A stretch of 64,000 nucleotides of DNA, taken from positions 65,517,766-65,581,765 of the forward strand of contig NC_134279.1 in NCBI RefSeq assembly GCF_949628215.1, given 5' to 3'. Position numbers and translations under genes: made by a program. The first letter of the stretch is position 1. Each line of letters opens with the position of its first letter. The stretch is from Phalacrocorax aristotelis. Its lineage: Eukaryota > Chordata > Aves > Suliformes > Phalacrocoracidae. Positions 1 through 13,481 of the stretch are shown piece by piece. The notes below the pieces were generated by a model. The model saw only the letters and a list, made by a program, of their open reading frames with translations. It was not told where the DNA came from and ran no database searches.

Positions 1-2890
1 TTGCAACCCTTCAGTGAGACATCCCCCTTTCTTGCAGAATCAGTTGTGTACAGGAGAGTCTGGCATTTAACTGAGGTCTTCACAGGTACTAGCATGCTCA
101 GCAGGAAGCTAGAAAGTTGGAAATAAGGAGCTGTGGGAAGGAGTAAGGCAAGTACCAAAGCACAGGCTACTGTGCTTCCAACTTTGCTGTCACAGACTGA
201 AGAGAGACTTGACCTAGAGTTGTGTCTCAGTCCAGACCTCCTCCAGAATTTTAGGCTCCTTTGGGACCCTAGATCAGATGCACCTCTCCTTAGGTGCATA
301 GCCGAGCCAGACCGTCCCTCTCAGTGGACAGTGTTGGCATCCTTAGGGGATGTAAGTGTCCAAGCAGTACTGTGAATCTTGCTTCAAAAATGAATAGGCT
401 GTGAAAGTAGAATCCCCCTCTCTCCAGAATTAGATGTCTAAACCAGGAAGGAAAACACATCTGCATATACTAATACTGTAATGGGGACTTGGGATCATGC
501 TCTATGCTAAATGGTGTGTGTGATTCAGGTGTCACTGAGTTGTTGGTTAACAAGCATATAGACAGATGCTTTCTGAGCTTAGCTGCTACCCTAAGTACCG
601 TTGCTTTACTATGGCATTCTGCACTGGATTACTAGCTTAACAGCTAGCATAGCTACAATGATCCAACACACACCATACAGAGCCTTTTTCTCTTTGAGCA
701 TCTAGCCCAAAATACCCTGTGGATTTAGCCTAGGTCCATTGAGTCAGATTTTCTATTTCTATATGATTTTATTGCTATATTCTTAAATTGCATGAAAGTA
801 AGTACGTAGAAAAGATATCCCATCCTAACTGGTCCTTATTCAAGTCATCACAACTTCCTTCTCTGGTAAATCCTTTCTATTGTTCCTGAGATGGACTCCG
901 GCACAACACTCAGACAAAGGCAATGCACTCGAACTGAACTATGTACGATTTCCAAACATATCGATGCAATATGGAAGGAGATGACCCACTCTTACAAAGT
1001 TTAGAGCACACATCTATAAGGTTTTGACCTGTCTCAGCTTTTATAAGGACATTCAGTCCTATACATGACAGTATAAAGCCAAGGTTTTTTGATGCACTGT
1101 TTTTAGTACTGATGATAGAAAGGTAGCCTTGCAAATGGGGATATAAATGATGCCAGGAAGCCAGCTAATATATGGCTGTGCATCAAAGAAAGGAAGAAAG
1201 AGAAAAAGAAAAATAGATATGGTTTAGATAGAATAAATGTAAAAATGTTCCTGGTGCCAAATTAAAAATAAAATCAGAGTTCTGAAATATAATAGTCTAA
1301 AAAAATAAAGTTATTGGAGATATTTGCAAAGGACTTCAGGAAAAGCTATATCAAGAATGTAAAGCAGTACCAAAAAGATGTAAAGAAACAGTACTGAATT
1401 AAAAAGGTCAGCTGCTAATGCTGCAAAGTGATCAAATATGTTCTGAATTTCTTGAGCATTTTAATACTTAATAGTACACTGTTAAAGAGCTGCTTGGAGA
1501 TTTAACCCTGTGACCCTCAATTAATCATGGCAATGTAGACAAGACAAGTTGAACAAAACTCTTTCAAGATTCATGTACCCATTTACCCCAAAGGGCACAT
1601 ATACCAGTAACACAGACATTTATGCCAGACTGAGAAAACCGGAGCATACCACTTCGATTGTTAAAAAGACTGAAGCTGACAAAAGAGCTGTCTGTGCCTA
1701 CTAGGCCATCTGAGGCCATGATATCTGTGTATGCTACACTGTATCGGGTAGACTTATCTGACTATGTGGTACATCGAACATTTGTAATTTATCTCTAACC
1801 TCAGTGCAGTCTGTTCCATTGTTCCTGTTTTAAGGAAACGTATAAACTTTGCTGGTGCCACTAAGAAATGTTTCGGCTTTTATAGTCTCTGCTTTAATGT
1901 TACTCTGAGACTTCCTGTATGTCTTTGGCAATGATGTAGAAATGCACATTTAAATATAAGCTATTGCCATATTCTGCTCAACCTATTATGGTGATGATGT
2001 CTCAGATTTATGGGTTCACAAGCTTATCAAATAGAAAAAGGTGGAGGAGAGAGGAAAAAAAAGACATTTTTTTAAAAAAAGTTAACGTGCTAAGAAATAC
2101 AGAAGACAGGTGATGACACACCCTAGTTGATATTTTCTCCAGTCTGGAAGATGCTCACTAAATGTAAATCAGGTCTGTGCTGTCAAAAGAGTATTAATTA
2201 TGAAACAAGCATCTATAACCAAATACTATATATAAATAACCTCAAAAGTCTTCTGATTTATTTCTGTGGAACAGCCTTACAGTAATAGAGCACTGGCAGG
2301 TCACAAACCCGTTAAGGTAGCACATGGACACATAATTAATATTATTCCCTATCATATTTCCAGTAAAAGGTTTAAGTATTGAGGTGTACTATTGCACAGT
2401 TTCAGATGTTGACTGGAGCACATTGATCTAAGGGGTCTGGGAACCACAAATTCCACTCCCAACAAGGTATAGATTTAACAAGAATTTAATGTTCCTTAGC
2501 AGATAGTTCTCCCAAGATTGGTCTCCTGTGGTTAGATTAATCTAACTCCCATTTAAGATTTTTTTTGGACCATTAAACCATGAGGATTGCTTTTCCCTAG
2601 TTCAACAGCGACTGCTTATGTGAGGTGTTTCAGAGGATAAATCCACTAACAGAAAATTAGAGCCTATTTTATAGAAAGTTACTCAATTTAACTAATAATT
2701 ACGAGTGTACCATACAGTGCCTAGATTGCTATTTATTTAAATAACCTTAGCACTTACTATGAAGTAAAAAAAAAGAAACAACACATCTTTCCAGACTTCT
2801 GTGCTTCTGATGAATGCATGATTCTGGATTTCTGAGTGTTGGTGAAAAACTGCTCAATTCCAAACTGACCAAGACCTTTTGTCTATTTAG
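1..2890 (+). other. KCNIP4: KCNIP4 intron sequence (partial)
   Basis: This AT-rich stretch lies upstream of the first visible KCNIP4 exon and ends at a good acceptor (pyrimidine-rich, then TTTAG at 2886-2890). I looked for the preceding KCNIP4 exon, which should encode the EF-hand 2 loop region, and did not recognise it, so it probably lies before the window. Short ORFs such as 133-375 (+) and 910-1134 (-) have no splice context or recognisable motif and look like chance. No repeat family was recognised. Confidence 0.6.
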
Positions 2891-2998
2891 GATTTTGTTA
2901 TGGGTCTCTCAATCTTACTCCGAGGGACAGTACAGGAGAAACTGAACTGGGCTTTCAATCTGTATGACATAAATAAGGATGGATATATAACTAAAGAG
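2891..2998 (+). CDS. KCNIP4: KCNIP4 exon: EF-hand 3 region
   Basis: The exon is 108 bp, phase 0 at both ends, with acceptor TTTAG before it and donor GAG|GTAAGG after it. It encodes 36 residues running [37 protein letters not shown]. The EF-hand 3 calcium loop is [11 protein letters not shown], completed by the first E of the next exon. KChIP proteins are neuronal calcium sensors that bind the N-terminus of Kv4 channel subunits and modulate A-type K+ current. The QEKLNWAF stretch fits KCNIP4 better than KCNIP1, 2 or 3 as I remember them. The residues after DF (VMG) differ from the mammalian KCNIP4 IKG I recall. The window holds only the gene's 3' part; the variable N-terminal exons are upstream. 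Confidence 0.95.
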
Positions 2999-4080
2999 GT
3001 AAGGTCTACTTTTTACACTAATCACTGAAACTAAAGGATGCAGATGTAAACCCTGCTTCCAAAGAAGAATGGCTTCATTCTCAGATTAGACATGTTAACA
3101 AATAAACATACAACGTACTGTGAAACTAGACATGCTAAAAAATAATTTTCTCATTTTAAAGGTATATATAAAAATTAAGAAAGGAAATCAATCACAGAAA
3201 TTGTAAAATGTCAGAATCCTCCAGGTACAGAAATGTTTGGCTTCAACTTATGCCTATGTATTGGCACATACAGTCACTAGAATAAAGTAGTTCAGTAGGA
3301 TATTTGGATGAAAAAGAATTAAGTAGCCCACAATTGTTACACATTTTATAAATATTCTAAACATTTTTACTTGAAACAGAATTTATATAAAAAGATTCTT
3401 ACATCTTTCACTCTGCAAGGATTTAAACACATAATTAAATTACAGTGTATGTTTTTTCAAAAGTGGGTCTTTATGTGACTATATATACATATTACACTTA
3501 TAATTTTACACTTGTAGAAAAACACTGTGATTATTGTAAAAAAGAGATCTATAGGATGATTGCTCAGCATACTGGGAAATAACTTTTAAATAATTATTCC
3601 TACAGTTTTCTCACGGCACTCTATTAATAAAATTCAAGGGTTTTTATATAAAAGGAGGAGTCTTTGCATATGTGCAGGTGTGTGCATGGGTATTTCTGTT
3701 TTCTCTAGGGAAAACTTGTCTGTAAGAAGCTGATGTGCTTTTACCATCCACTTGCTATTACATAACTTCTTTTCCTGTTTAGTTTTATTCACAAGACCTC
3801 AAGACATTCTTCCCACAATCCATGAACTTGCACGTATTCTAAACAATTTAAAATCAAAATCATACATCTGCACCTATTTAACAAGTTTATCTATGAAAAT
3901 GGAACTAGCACGATAGAATTTATAGGAACATAGTAGTTTGAAGCCGTTCAGTCATAAAATAACAGGCACAATCTCAAAACTTTATTCTAAAATGTAAGTC
4001 CTAAAAACCATTTATGTGTCTGAGTCAAAGCAGCGTCTACAACATACCTTACATTATACAGACATATTTTTTCTCTTCAG

Positions 4081-4185
4081 GAAATGCTTGATATCATGAA
4101 AGCAATATATGATATGATGGGGAAATGCACCTACCCTGTTCTCAAAGAGGATGCACCTAGACAACACGTGGAAACATTTTTCCAG
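4081..4185 (+). CDS. KCNIP4: KCNIP4 exon: helix between EF-hands 3 and 4
   Basis: The exon is 105 bp (35 codons), phase 0, with acceptor TTCTCTTCAG before it and donor CAG|GTGGGT after it. It begins [15 protein letters not shown], continues [16 protein letters not shown], and ends TFFQ. The segment supplies the last loop residue of EF-hand 3 and its exiting helix, then the linker to EF-hand 4. The cysteine in [16 protein letters not shown] is what I associate with KCNIP4; KCNIP1 has [16 protein letters not shown] and KCNIP3 has GRHTYPILREDAP. Longer ORFs reading through here on both strands are shadows or intron read-through. Confidence 0.96.
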
Positions 4186-4517
4186 GTGGGTTGGGTAACA
4201 GGGAGCCAAAAAGACTGCTCTGTTAGCAGGTATGGAAAGGTTTTCATTTTTGTAACAGTCTGCATATCTTACCAATTTTGTAATCCTTTTTCGTCTCTGT
4301 GGTTCCATCACAAGTTGCTCAGATCTACTCATTACACCTTGCTTTTTCACCAATAAGCTCATTAAGCTTATTCTAGTATATCTCACTTTCTACATCTTTA
4401 CAGCATTTTGGCCTGGTTGTTCCTAGGCTGACACGTAGCTGAAGGTAATAATCCAAAGGACTTGTTTTACACAGGATTTCAGGAGGGTAAACATACATTC
4501 TTATTCTTTCTGAACAG

Positions 4518-4580
4518 AAAATGGACAAAAACAAAGATGGAGTAGTTACCATAGATGAATTCATCGAGAGCTGCCAGAAA
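4518..4580 (+). CDS. KCNIP4: KCNIP4 exon: EF-hand 4
   Basis: This 63-bp, phase 0 exon encodes [21 protein letters not shown]. It is flanked by acceptor TTTCTGAACAG and donor AAA|GTAAGT. It contains the complete EF-hand 4 loop [12 protein letters not shown] with all calcium-coordinating positions present (D1, N3, D5, T9, E12), so calcium binding at this site should be intact. The exon is short and is identified by its position between the helix exon and the terminal exon and by its motif. Confidence 0.96.
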
Positions 4581-7500
4581 GTAAGTACCCAGTGATAAGT
4601 ATGGAACCTCTATCTGTTGGATACTGCTGTCCTAGTCCTACGCAGATTTCTGGAGTGACAGGGATGGTAATCCTAATACCAGGGACAATATTTTCCCAAG
4701 ATAGACAGGGTATGTGTGTACACCATTACACAAACCCACTAAAAATGTAAATAAATTTGTGATCTGAATTTGTAGTAGAGATGTTATATACAAGAGGCCA
4801 TTGCTTATAAGACAACTGTGTCTGCATCCCCTCTCTAACAGTGCTTTGTTTGTACTTGACAGCAAAAAGTTTCTTCAGACAGCTAAATATTTATTCTTAT
4901 CTTCTGCCCATGCTGGGGAACACATTCCTGTTACAATTGGCATATAGTCACAGCAATAATAATAATAATATTGCTTGAAAATTTATCATCTATAGGAGTG
5001 TTTCTCAAAGAGTGAGTCATGACCTGCTGGAGGCCTTAAAAAGTGAGAGTGCAAGGAGCTTGCAAAGTGTTGGATGGCAGGAGTTAACAGCATGCGCGTT
5101 TTCTCCAGGCAAGGGAGTGAGAAGTGATTGTGATTAGCAGTTGCAAGTGTTTATGCTACTCAGGTGGCTGTTAATTTCCTTCAAATGCTGAAAGCAGCTC
5201 ATTGCTTCTCGGGTCAGGAATGAAATAAACTTCTGCAGCAGGAATCGCAGCCTGTTTTCACTTCTCTGCCCTTCAGAAACCGGCTTGCTCTCAGACCAGG
5301 AGCTGATACAGGAAAAGATAAGTTGTATTTTCAGAAATTTAAGGAACTCCTGTTGTCAATTAAAAAAAAAGCAAGAAAAAGAAACATCATATAGTACAAA
5401 ATAATGATGACGAGTCTTTGGCATGATAAGAGGTTGTTAGGACCTGTAAGGTTTGCATTAGACTTAGTGATAAGATGGGCTTGATTACATTATGCAAAAT
5501 GATATGGCAAATAAAATCAACACTATTTGTTACCATGAGAAGTATACAGACTCATAGTAGCATTCTGGTGATATCTCAGCCTTGTCCAGCCCTATCTCCT
5601 ATACCAAGAAGAGTAGTAGACAAGAGGCAGGAGAGGGCAGGGCTAGCAAGATAAATGCAGTTAGTGAGTGACAGATTTATAACCATTTGGAACAGGGAAA
5701 GCTGGACAGCAAACAGCAAGGATGCTCTAGAATTGGTAAATTTTTATATGTGTTTGTAGCTATTCTTTGGCATTGCTCTCACCTCTCATGAGCACAGCTA
5801 TCTAGTAAGTGATTCTCTGATTTTAATCCAATGATTTTAGGGCGTGAAAGAAAGACAACAGCTATTCTAACTGTGGCTCTTCTCTATATCCTTAGCAATG
5901 GGTATCGGATAGTGTCTTATCTGTTGACAGTGCTCTATCACATTGACCATAGTTCCAGCTTGTCAGTCGTGTTCAATACAAATGAAACGTATTTGCTCTA
6001 CTAAAGCTGAGTGATCATCAGGAACAGAGACGAGATTTATTTCCCAGCTAAGGTTTGCAGAGTTCTGGAAATTAAAAGAAAGATCAATCTGGATATGACA
6101 GTCATTATGATGATGGGCTGAGTGATTCGTTTACAAAGAAAATTAGTACATTCGGTAAGGAATTGCCTGCTCTCCTTTTCCAATGTGATTCACAGCTTCT
6201 CAGTTCTGTTAGAAAATTTCCTATTTACCTCTTCTGAGTACTCAGAATACATGTGAGAGAGACGCTGCCTAAACTGCTATGTGATATAGACACCGTTCTC
6301 GTCTTGCCACTTACCTCACCTTCACCTGCTTTTAACTTTGAAGGTGACAATACTTTTTGTATCAAAAAACAGCTCGCTGCCTCATTTTTGGTCTCTCTAC
6401 CTACTATGATCTGTTCTTCTATTAAGACCTCTGAGCTGTGAAGTGTGTAATTCATGTTTACATCAAGATTTGGTTTCGGAAGTGAGATTTGGAGTTAGGA
6501 TTCAATCCAAGTCCTTCAAGAAACTTGGTTCAGGAGTTAACATGGCTTCAGCCTTTTCAGGATTACATTTTTCACAAAGGACAGTAGTGTCCCCTTCCTT
6601 TAAAGACACAGCTGCAGGAAAAACTTTTTTTAATATCCTAATGGGTACAAGACTGATCTAAAAAGGTAAGGTTCAGGTTCCTTTCTTTCCTTGTCATGCA
6701 GTGAGTCACATCACTCCAGGAGCAAGGAGTCTCATCTTTCACGAGCATAATGCCAAAAGCAAAATGAAATGATCTGTGATGCTTCCTGTAGTAAATCTGC
6801 CTGTGTTTTAGACGTGCCATACAATATTTTAATGCTTTCTGTATGTTCTTGTGTTATCGAAAAACAGTGGTTATCGTTGTTGTTCTTCATTCAGTATCTC
6901 TTTTCCAAGCTGTAAAGAACTCATTCATTAAATTTTTCTCCTAGTGAAACCAGTCCATACCTTTAATCACCCTTGGCCCTCTCTCTAGACCACTGCTAGT
7001 TCTACTATTACCTTTGGTTCACCAGGGTCAGGACATTCAAGACAGGGGCACAGCACACCTGCTGCTCTCTAGACTTCGACAGCTGTGGTGACTCCCTCAT
7101 CTACAAGCCTTCCTTTGGCATTAAGGCCAATGTTAGAGCACAGCTGCTCAAAAGCTTCCTTGCCAGTTTGCATAACAAATGACTGTACCTCAGCCCTTGG
7201 AATGGGAATGCCTATCAGTGAATATGGCAGCCAGCATATGGTGCACCTGAAAATATGCTAAAGGTATACAGAGGATATGTTAGCTAGCCCCTAGGTTCCA
7301 GCTCAAGCTGTGAGACTACAGTCAAAATGGTGCCAAGAGACAAGCACTACAAAAAACCCTCAACCAAACGCCAAAGCTCAGACCCCCTCCAGTCTGCATC
7401 TTAAAACAGACTAGAAGCCTGTTCTGCCAGGGAAAGATTGCAGGAGCCTTTTCTTTGAATGATCTCTCGGGCAAGAGTTGCCAGCCTCTGAGAATTGCCA

Positions 7501-10451
7501 TTCCTCTGAGTCTGAAGACAAATTAGTGGGTCTTAGAAGTACATCCCTTTTACCAGTGTTTTGTCATAACTAAGGAAAGCGTGGCATGCTTACTTTAAGA
7601 GAAAGAAGGAACACAAAGTATATTTGAATACAGAGGCACCACTTCAGGTTCCTGGCATATGTTCCTGGGATTTTTTAAAATTTTTTTTTGTAGCATCAAG
7701 AGCCTCTGGTGTGGTCTTAAACACTCATTCTACACACGTGAGCCTTTTTTAAAATTGCCTCCTTGTGCTGAGTACTGGTTCGGCACAACTCTCAATGCAG
7801 GAGCACTGCACAGCCTGAGGCATACAGTAAGTTCAAGACTCAATTCACAGTCCCAACACAAAGACTGGCCTGTCCGTTCACCAAGTGTTAAGGAGTTATG
7901 TAGGGAATTACACAGCATTGAGGCTTTGAGTGTGGTCTTCTCTGGTCACTGGGCATAAGGACCTATCTTTTCCCATGATTAAGTGAGGACAGCAAAGGTG
8001 CTTCCCCTCAACCTCCCTCTATCTTGGACAGGGAATGTGTATGTCCTGATTGCCTGCCCTCCCTACCCCACATACCCACGTGCTTGAATGTCAGTCTGCC
8101 ATCCCGACTCCAGGAGTCTCCCTGCTCCCACAGGAGACATGGACTAGCCTGCCCTAAGTATGCTGGACTGAGTCCCAGAACGCAGCTGCTGTCCTGCTTT
8201 GTATAAGGTACCAAATAGCAGCGCGAGCTCTTGGGAAACGGGCCTCACCTGCCTCTTTCCACTGCTTGGTGCTGGTGGAAAATGATCTGACTCAAGCATT
8301 GCTTCATATCTACAGCAGCACCATGAAGAATGGAGGCAAAGGACTACGGTGTGCATAGGTGAATGTCAGTGTGAATGACTTAAAGCTCCTTCTAATAATG
8401 CTAAAAAGGCTTCTGGGGTAGATATTTTCTGCAGAAGTAAGCCATTACACACTCAATGCTGGTGGGTCTGGGGTAGCTTGAAAACACAGTAGCCGTCTCA
8501 AACTCCAGCAGGAAAAATGCAAAGTTGGCTTGAAGTTAGGTCAGATCTGGCAAAGCTCATTCATCTGTGTTTTGTGCTTCATACACACTAACACCTCCTA
8601 ATGTCTTGAGTCAGGAATCATTAAACAAATCTATTATAAAAAACTGTTTAGAAAAAATGTACTGAAAAAGAGCGGCAAAGAAGAACTATAGGCTTGTCAA
8701 ATAATTCTACTGCAAGCATCTGCCTGTATTTTCTTGTGAAGCTTCTTCCCATTTGATTAATAAAGGAGGGACATTTGGAAGTCTTCTGTATAGAAATAGC
8801 AAAGTTCAGAAATATGGAGCTGATTTTAGAAAACTACTAGTTTCATTAGTGATGATACATATCTTCGAAAATTGGTAGAAAGTGTCAAAACACTGTTTCT
8901 AAATTAAGAAGGTGGTGTTTGCTGTGCACATTTGCTGAGCTCAGTTGCCAATGTGTATACAAACGCATATGTAAACAATTAAATGACAAATGATTCCAAA
9001 CTTAACCTTACATTAGTCAGTGATCTTCAATGTTACATTGGTGTTTCAAAAGGATGCAGTGGGAAAAAGTTAATTTACTATATTAAATTACTGGAAATTA
9101 AACTTCCTATAGAAACTTTTTAAGCATTAAGTTACATAACAGGTTTTTTATTTAAATTACATATCATTGCTTTCATGAGTCAGTTTATCAGCACAAAATA
9201 GTGCGCAGATCATGTCTTACAGCAACATCACTTGAGATGACAGATGGAATCAAAGATGAAAACCCCACTTTGCATGTTTCTTAACAAATTAAGAAAATCA
9301 TTCAGACTTGTCACTGTCTACAAAGCAAATAACCCACTAGACTGAAGAGTGAATAATTTAACTGGAAATTGATACTGATCATGTCTTACTGGACCATTAA
9401 TGTACAGAAGGCCTACATACCTGTCAGTAGCGGAGAATACTACGAGATAATCTTTCCAAGAGGTTGGTTCTTTTATGCCTCTTTCATGAAGCTTTCTGAA
9501 ATATTCTATCAAATTCAGTTGTCTCTTTCACTAGAATATTTCTCAAGAAAGTACTAAACGGTATGCATTCAAATTAAAAAAGAGGATCATTACAGTGGAG
9601 AACAGCAAATGCTAAATGAGCACGTAATATACTCTTATAGTGTATTGTGCAACCAACTGTTGATCCAGAAGTGCCATCAAATATGGGCTACTACAAGTAA
9701 GCTTTTTCTTCTGTACACTGAAAGGTAAATGTTACAAAAATTATTTTTCCCTCACTGATGTGCTGAGTTATTTACTGATAAAAAATTGGAGTAGAATGAT
9801 GCATCAGCAAGCATCATGCAGAACTTGGAAGCTGAAGGTTTTGTTACCTACCTAAGGCAGAGTGATCAGAAAGCAGAATTAGTATCAAGCAGTCAACATC
9901 TTTTGCTGAACACACAAAAAAATCTGACCTAAGGCATCGGAGTGTTGCAGTGGTATTTGCAGAGTTAACTGATTCTTTGGTTCATATAAAGATGCGCACT
10001 TAAATCTATTTTATTTTAGAGACAGCCCTAGCTATGCAATAGGATGCCCTAGAATTGCAGAAAGACTCCTGTATACGACACAGGATTAGGAATTTCATGT
10101 ACAGATTCACACTTCAGCTACAACAATTATTCCTTGAGTATTTATTTTCTATATGTATTTTGTTATACTGGATATAAAAGTATAACTTCTGAAATACTGC
10201 AGACTTAATTTTCTTACATGCTATTGCATTCTTGACCAAACAGTTTTGGTTTAATTAATACATACAAAAATCTCTTTAACCACAGATCTGTAAGCAGCCT
10301 TTTTTCTGCTAACAAGTTCTCCAAATACCCTGAAAAAGAACGTTGTCACTAACTAAAATACAGTTAGTTCTACCCGATTTCCCTATAGATGTTTGCCAGC
10401 TACATTTGTAATGGTGTATGATTTTTGTTTTTTTGTTGTCTTCTTTTACAG

Positions 10452-10499
10452 GATGAGAATATAATGCGATCCATGCAGCTCTTTGAAAATGTGATTTGA
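10452..10499 (+). CDS. KCNIP4: KCNIP4 terminal coding exon
   Basis: After an intron of about 5.9 kb, a strong acceptor (TTGTCTTCTTTTACAG) is followed by 15 codons, DENIMRSMQLFENVI, and a TGA stop at 10497-10499. This is the conserved KChIP C-terminus that packs against the Kv4 binding groove. The MRSMQLFENVI ending matches KCNIP4 as I recall it; KCNIP3 has MSSMQLF and KCNIP1 ends LFQNVM. Exon phases agree throughout (all phase 0), so the four exons join in one frame. The 3' UTR follows directly. Confidence 0.95.
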   Translation, partial: DENIMRSMQLFENVI

Positions 10500-10583
10500 T
10501 GAAGACATTAGGTCTACAGCTAATGGACAAATATGAGCTATTCTGCAACATGATCTAAAAGATGGATTCCCCACTTTATCATA

Positions 10584-10630
10584 AATAAAATTACTCAGCT
10601 TTACACTGAGACATGTATTATGCAAATAAA
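10584..10630 (+). terminator. KCNIP4: KCNIP4 poly(A) signals
   Basis: Two AATAAA hexamers occur at 10584-10589 and 10625-10630, about 85 and 126 bases after the stop codon. Either could end a short-3'UTR KCNIP4 transcript. Longer transcripts are possible, since AT-rich sequence continues to about 12 kb. The choice of site cannot be decided from sequence. Confidence 0.5.
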
Positions 10631-13481
10631 TTTTTATTATACACTTTTCCCCAAAAAACCCTTTATAAATTATACAATTTAGCACTTCAACAGTGGCTAC
10701 TTAGTTAACAAGATTCTTCTGAACAGTTGGGTTTTTACTCCAAACACAAACAAAATAAGACCTGACATTACGCAGCTTTATTGTCATTCCAACCCTTAGC
10801 TAAAATAGATACTATCACAAGGAGATTAAATAAATAATCTTAGTTTTGCTACTCATTTGTACTGGATTAAGCTCCAGGTGTTTGAGTGTATTTCTTAACT
10901 CTTAGATTCTAATTTATACAGAGGCATTACCATGTATTTTCTTTTCACATTTGTATGGTGCAGTCCTCAATTTTTGAATAATACTTTGTGTTAAAGTGCT
11001 ATAATCAATGTGCAATGCACATCTGGCTGCAATTGCCTTCCACCTTTGACTTGCTTTTCTCTTCAAAAACAACCCCAAACCTAATGAAATAGATAACTTG
11101 AGCGGAAGAACTGTTATAGAACAAAAAAAAAGAACTTGCTTATAGGTAGATTTACTCCCTAACAAATACGAGTAAGCTTCTGTCAATCAGTCACACTTAC
11201 CTAGTAAATCTGCATTTAATTTATCATGACATGAGTACAGGGAGTCCTACATACTGTATTTCCAATTATTCTTGGATGTGTCCGCAAAGTTCTTTGCTGA
11301 AAATTAAGGCTCTTCTGACTTGGAATTTTTCATGAAGAGACCTGAACTGGATCCTAATGCCGTTTTCATGAGTATGTGTCTTTCTGCCTTTAATGAAGAA
11401 AAAGGCATTAACTTCTTCTGAAGCTCAGAATGACTAGCACGACATAGTAACATCTACTACTACTAACTGCTAGACAGGCCAACATCTGTTTCAGTTTTTG
11501 TATTATCTTTAATTAGGAGACAGAATCAGGAAAAAATTGGAAATGTCAGCTATCTAATAGCATCTATATGTGATAACTGTGTTACACTTTTTAGGATCAT
11601 TTCTTCATTAAGGTTGGAGCTACCTTAATTCTGAACCTAGAAAGATTTTTCTAAAAAAGTATGTACCTAAAATATAATACTGCCACTCCATCCATGTAAT
11701 TTTTAAGATATATTGTCCACAGAGTTTATGCCAATACTTCAAAATAGGTGAAATGCTATCAGAGATAGGCCACTCTTCATTGTGACATTGCTGCAGAAGG
11801 GGGATTAATGAAGTAGAAAGACCGTTGCAAGTGTTCTTTTGCAAAAATAAATCAGGTATCTATTCTGGTGTAGAGATGGGATGTTTGTTAGAGGCATGTC
11901 GAAGGCTGCTCTGCTATCACCAGTGTAGGATAAGAGTAGTACAATACATGTACACTTGAAATCTGCGGTAGCATGTTTGTGTAAACTAAATGTGCACATT
12001 TTGTAAAAAAAAGAAAAAAAATAAAGTGAACATGAAAAGAAACAAGCAGCATGATCAATTTTTTTTTGAGTTGTTAAACAAACACTTGCATTTCTTCAAA
12101 ACAAACATTTTTGCCAACAAAATTATTAAAAAAAAAAGCTTAAATACATATATCTTCTTGATCTCAGCAGATATCTTAGCACAGTCCTGAAGTAAATATG
12201 ATTTAGCCAAGCAGTGGTAATTTTCCAGAAATTCTGTAATTGCTTTCATGTGACAGACTTTTTTAATACCCTATGCAACAGCATCTTTTGATGACAAAAA
12301 AATCCCCCACCTTCCAACAACTTTAAATTTGAGATTTGAATTTCCCTCAGGTGAAAAAAATTCTACGGCAAATTTTGTTACTTCAGTCAGGCCTCCCTCA
12401 TAGGTAACTCAAATACCCATAATAACATGAACCCTGAACAGTATTTATTACAAGACCTGTTAGGAATTATTTTACAATCAAGTTAAAATATGTTCATGGA
12501 CAAGTGCTGCACCCTGTAAGTCTTGACAGCCGGGTAAGCTGGCTTCCGTGATCTTTTTATTGTCTTATTATTTGTGGCTCTTGGTTTTTTTTGTAGCTTC
12601 AGCATTCAGAAGTTTATTAGCTTTTCTGCAGCTGAATTCACAAGCTAGTCCCAAGCACATCTGTGGCATTACAGAACTCAATGCAAAGGGAGCACGATGT
12701 AAATACTCCAAAGTTGCTTCCTACATCTAGCTCCCATTCAGTAGGCCCAAAGCTAACTGGAACTAATTAGTTGAGCAAAACCTAGGCTGTAGCTCTATGG
12801 AGCAAGCTGATGTCTCTGCACTGTATTCTCCAGAGCCGCTTCAGCTTCTCAAAACAATGTGCTGAGAATGCACAGAGCAAGTTCAGTTTTGTACCATATG
12901 CCACCCATTCAGTGCATTCAGCTTCATACCTTTCAAAGCTGACCCTCAGGAGCTCTAGATGAGTTCTCATAGTTCTACATCTAACCCAGTAAGTCCTGAT
13001 GAAGTCAAAGTGCATCCCTCTGTGTCTGTGACACAAATTAAGTTATATGGTTCAAAAGCAGTTGTACATATGTAATTTAACACCAAGTTAGTTACTATTT
13101 AAGCAATTACAGCCAAATTATTTTGCGTCACACAAATGTACAAAACATATTAAGCACTGCAGCTCTATTAAAGGAAATTGTAATTTAGAACAAAATAAGA
13201 GCCAATATTTACTCTGCTTTTGCAACAATAGCAAATTAGTCAATGTCATTGTAAGCACAATGCATACGGAAATAGCAGCCAATACAGCGAGAATTATTTT
13301 AAATAGTCTTCCATAATTACATATCCACAAACTGATAGGACTTTTCCCACTCTCCATCATCCTGAAGAATTGTGATTATTTTAAGAGAATATATCCATAC
13401 CCCAAATAAGTGTCAGTGACGTTCACAGGCAGTTTCTTTCCAAACTTCACCTTACAGTACAAATCACTACAGTTTTCTTCA
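10631..13481. other. KCNIP4 / PACRGL convergent interval (3' UTRs)
   Basis: The two genes end towards each other, with stop codons about 3.0 kb apart. The interval is AT-rich and holds no supported gene. On the - strand, AATAAA hexamers usable by PACRGL occur at 12561-12556 and 12449-12444, and another at 10782-10777 would overlap the KCNIP4 3' end. A - strand ORF of 84 codons at 12782-13036 has no recognised motif and would lie in the PACRGL 3' UTR. Confidence 0.5.
12556..12561 (-). terminator. PACRGL: Candidate PACRGL poly(A) signal
   Basis: An AATAAA hexamer on the - strand lies about 0.9 kb after the PACRGL stop codon. A second lies at 12444-12449. Either could define the transcript end; there is no further evidence to choose between them. 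Confidence 0.3.

Larger units (their letters stand above)
2999..10451 (+). other. KCNIP4: KCNIP4 introns between the four visible exons
   Basis: Three introns lie here: 2999-4080, 4186-4517 and 4581-10451. The large last intron has a short AAT repeat around 4958-4972. The stretch 4990-5100 begins with a phrase like the TTTCTCAAA edges of old hAT-type DNA transposons, but I could not find a matching inverted end. No other gene or repeat was recognised. The short ORFs on both strands are single, unspliced and lack motifs. Confidence 0.7.

Noticed and set aside
4985-5100. hAT-like transposon edge
   Set aside because: The TTTCTCAAA phrase is short and no matching terminal inverted repeat or target duplication was found.
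12782-13036. 84-codon ORF on the - strand
   Set aside because: It lies in the likely PACRGL 3' UTR, has no known motif, and its length is compatible with chance.
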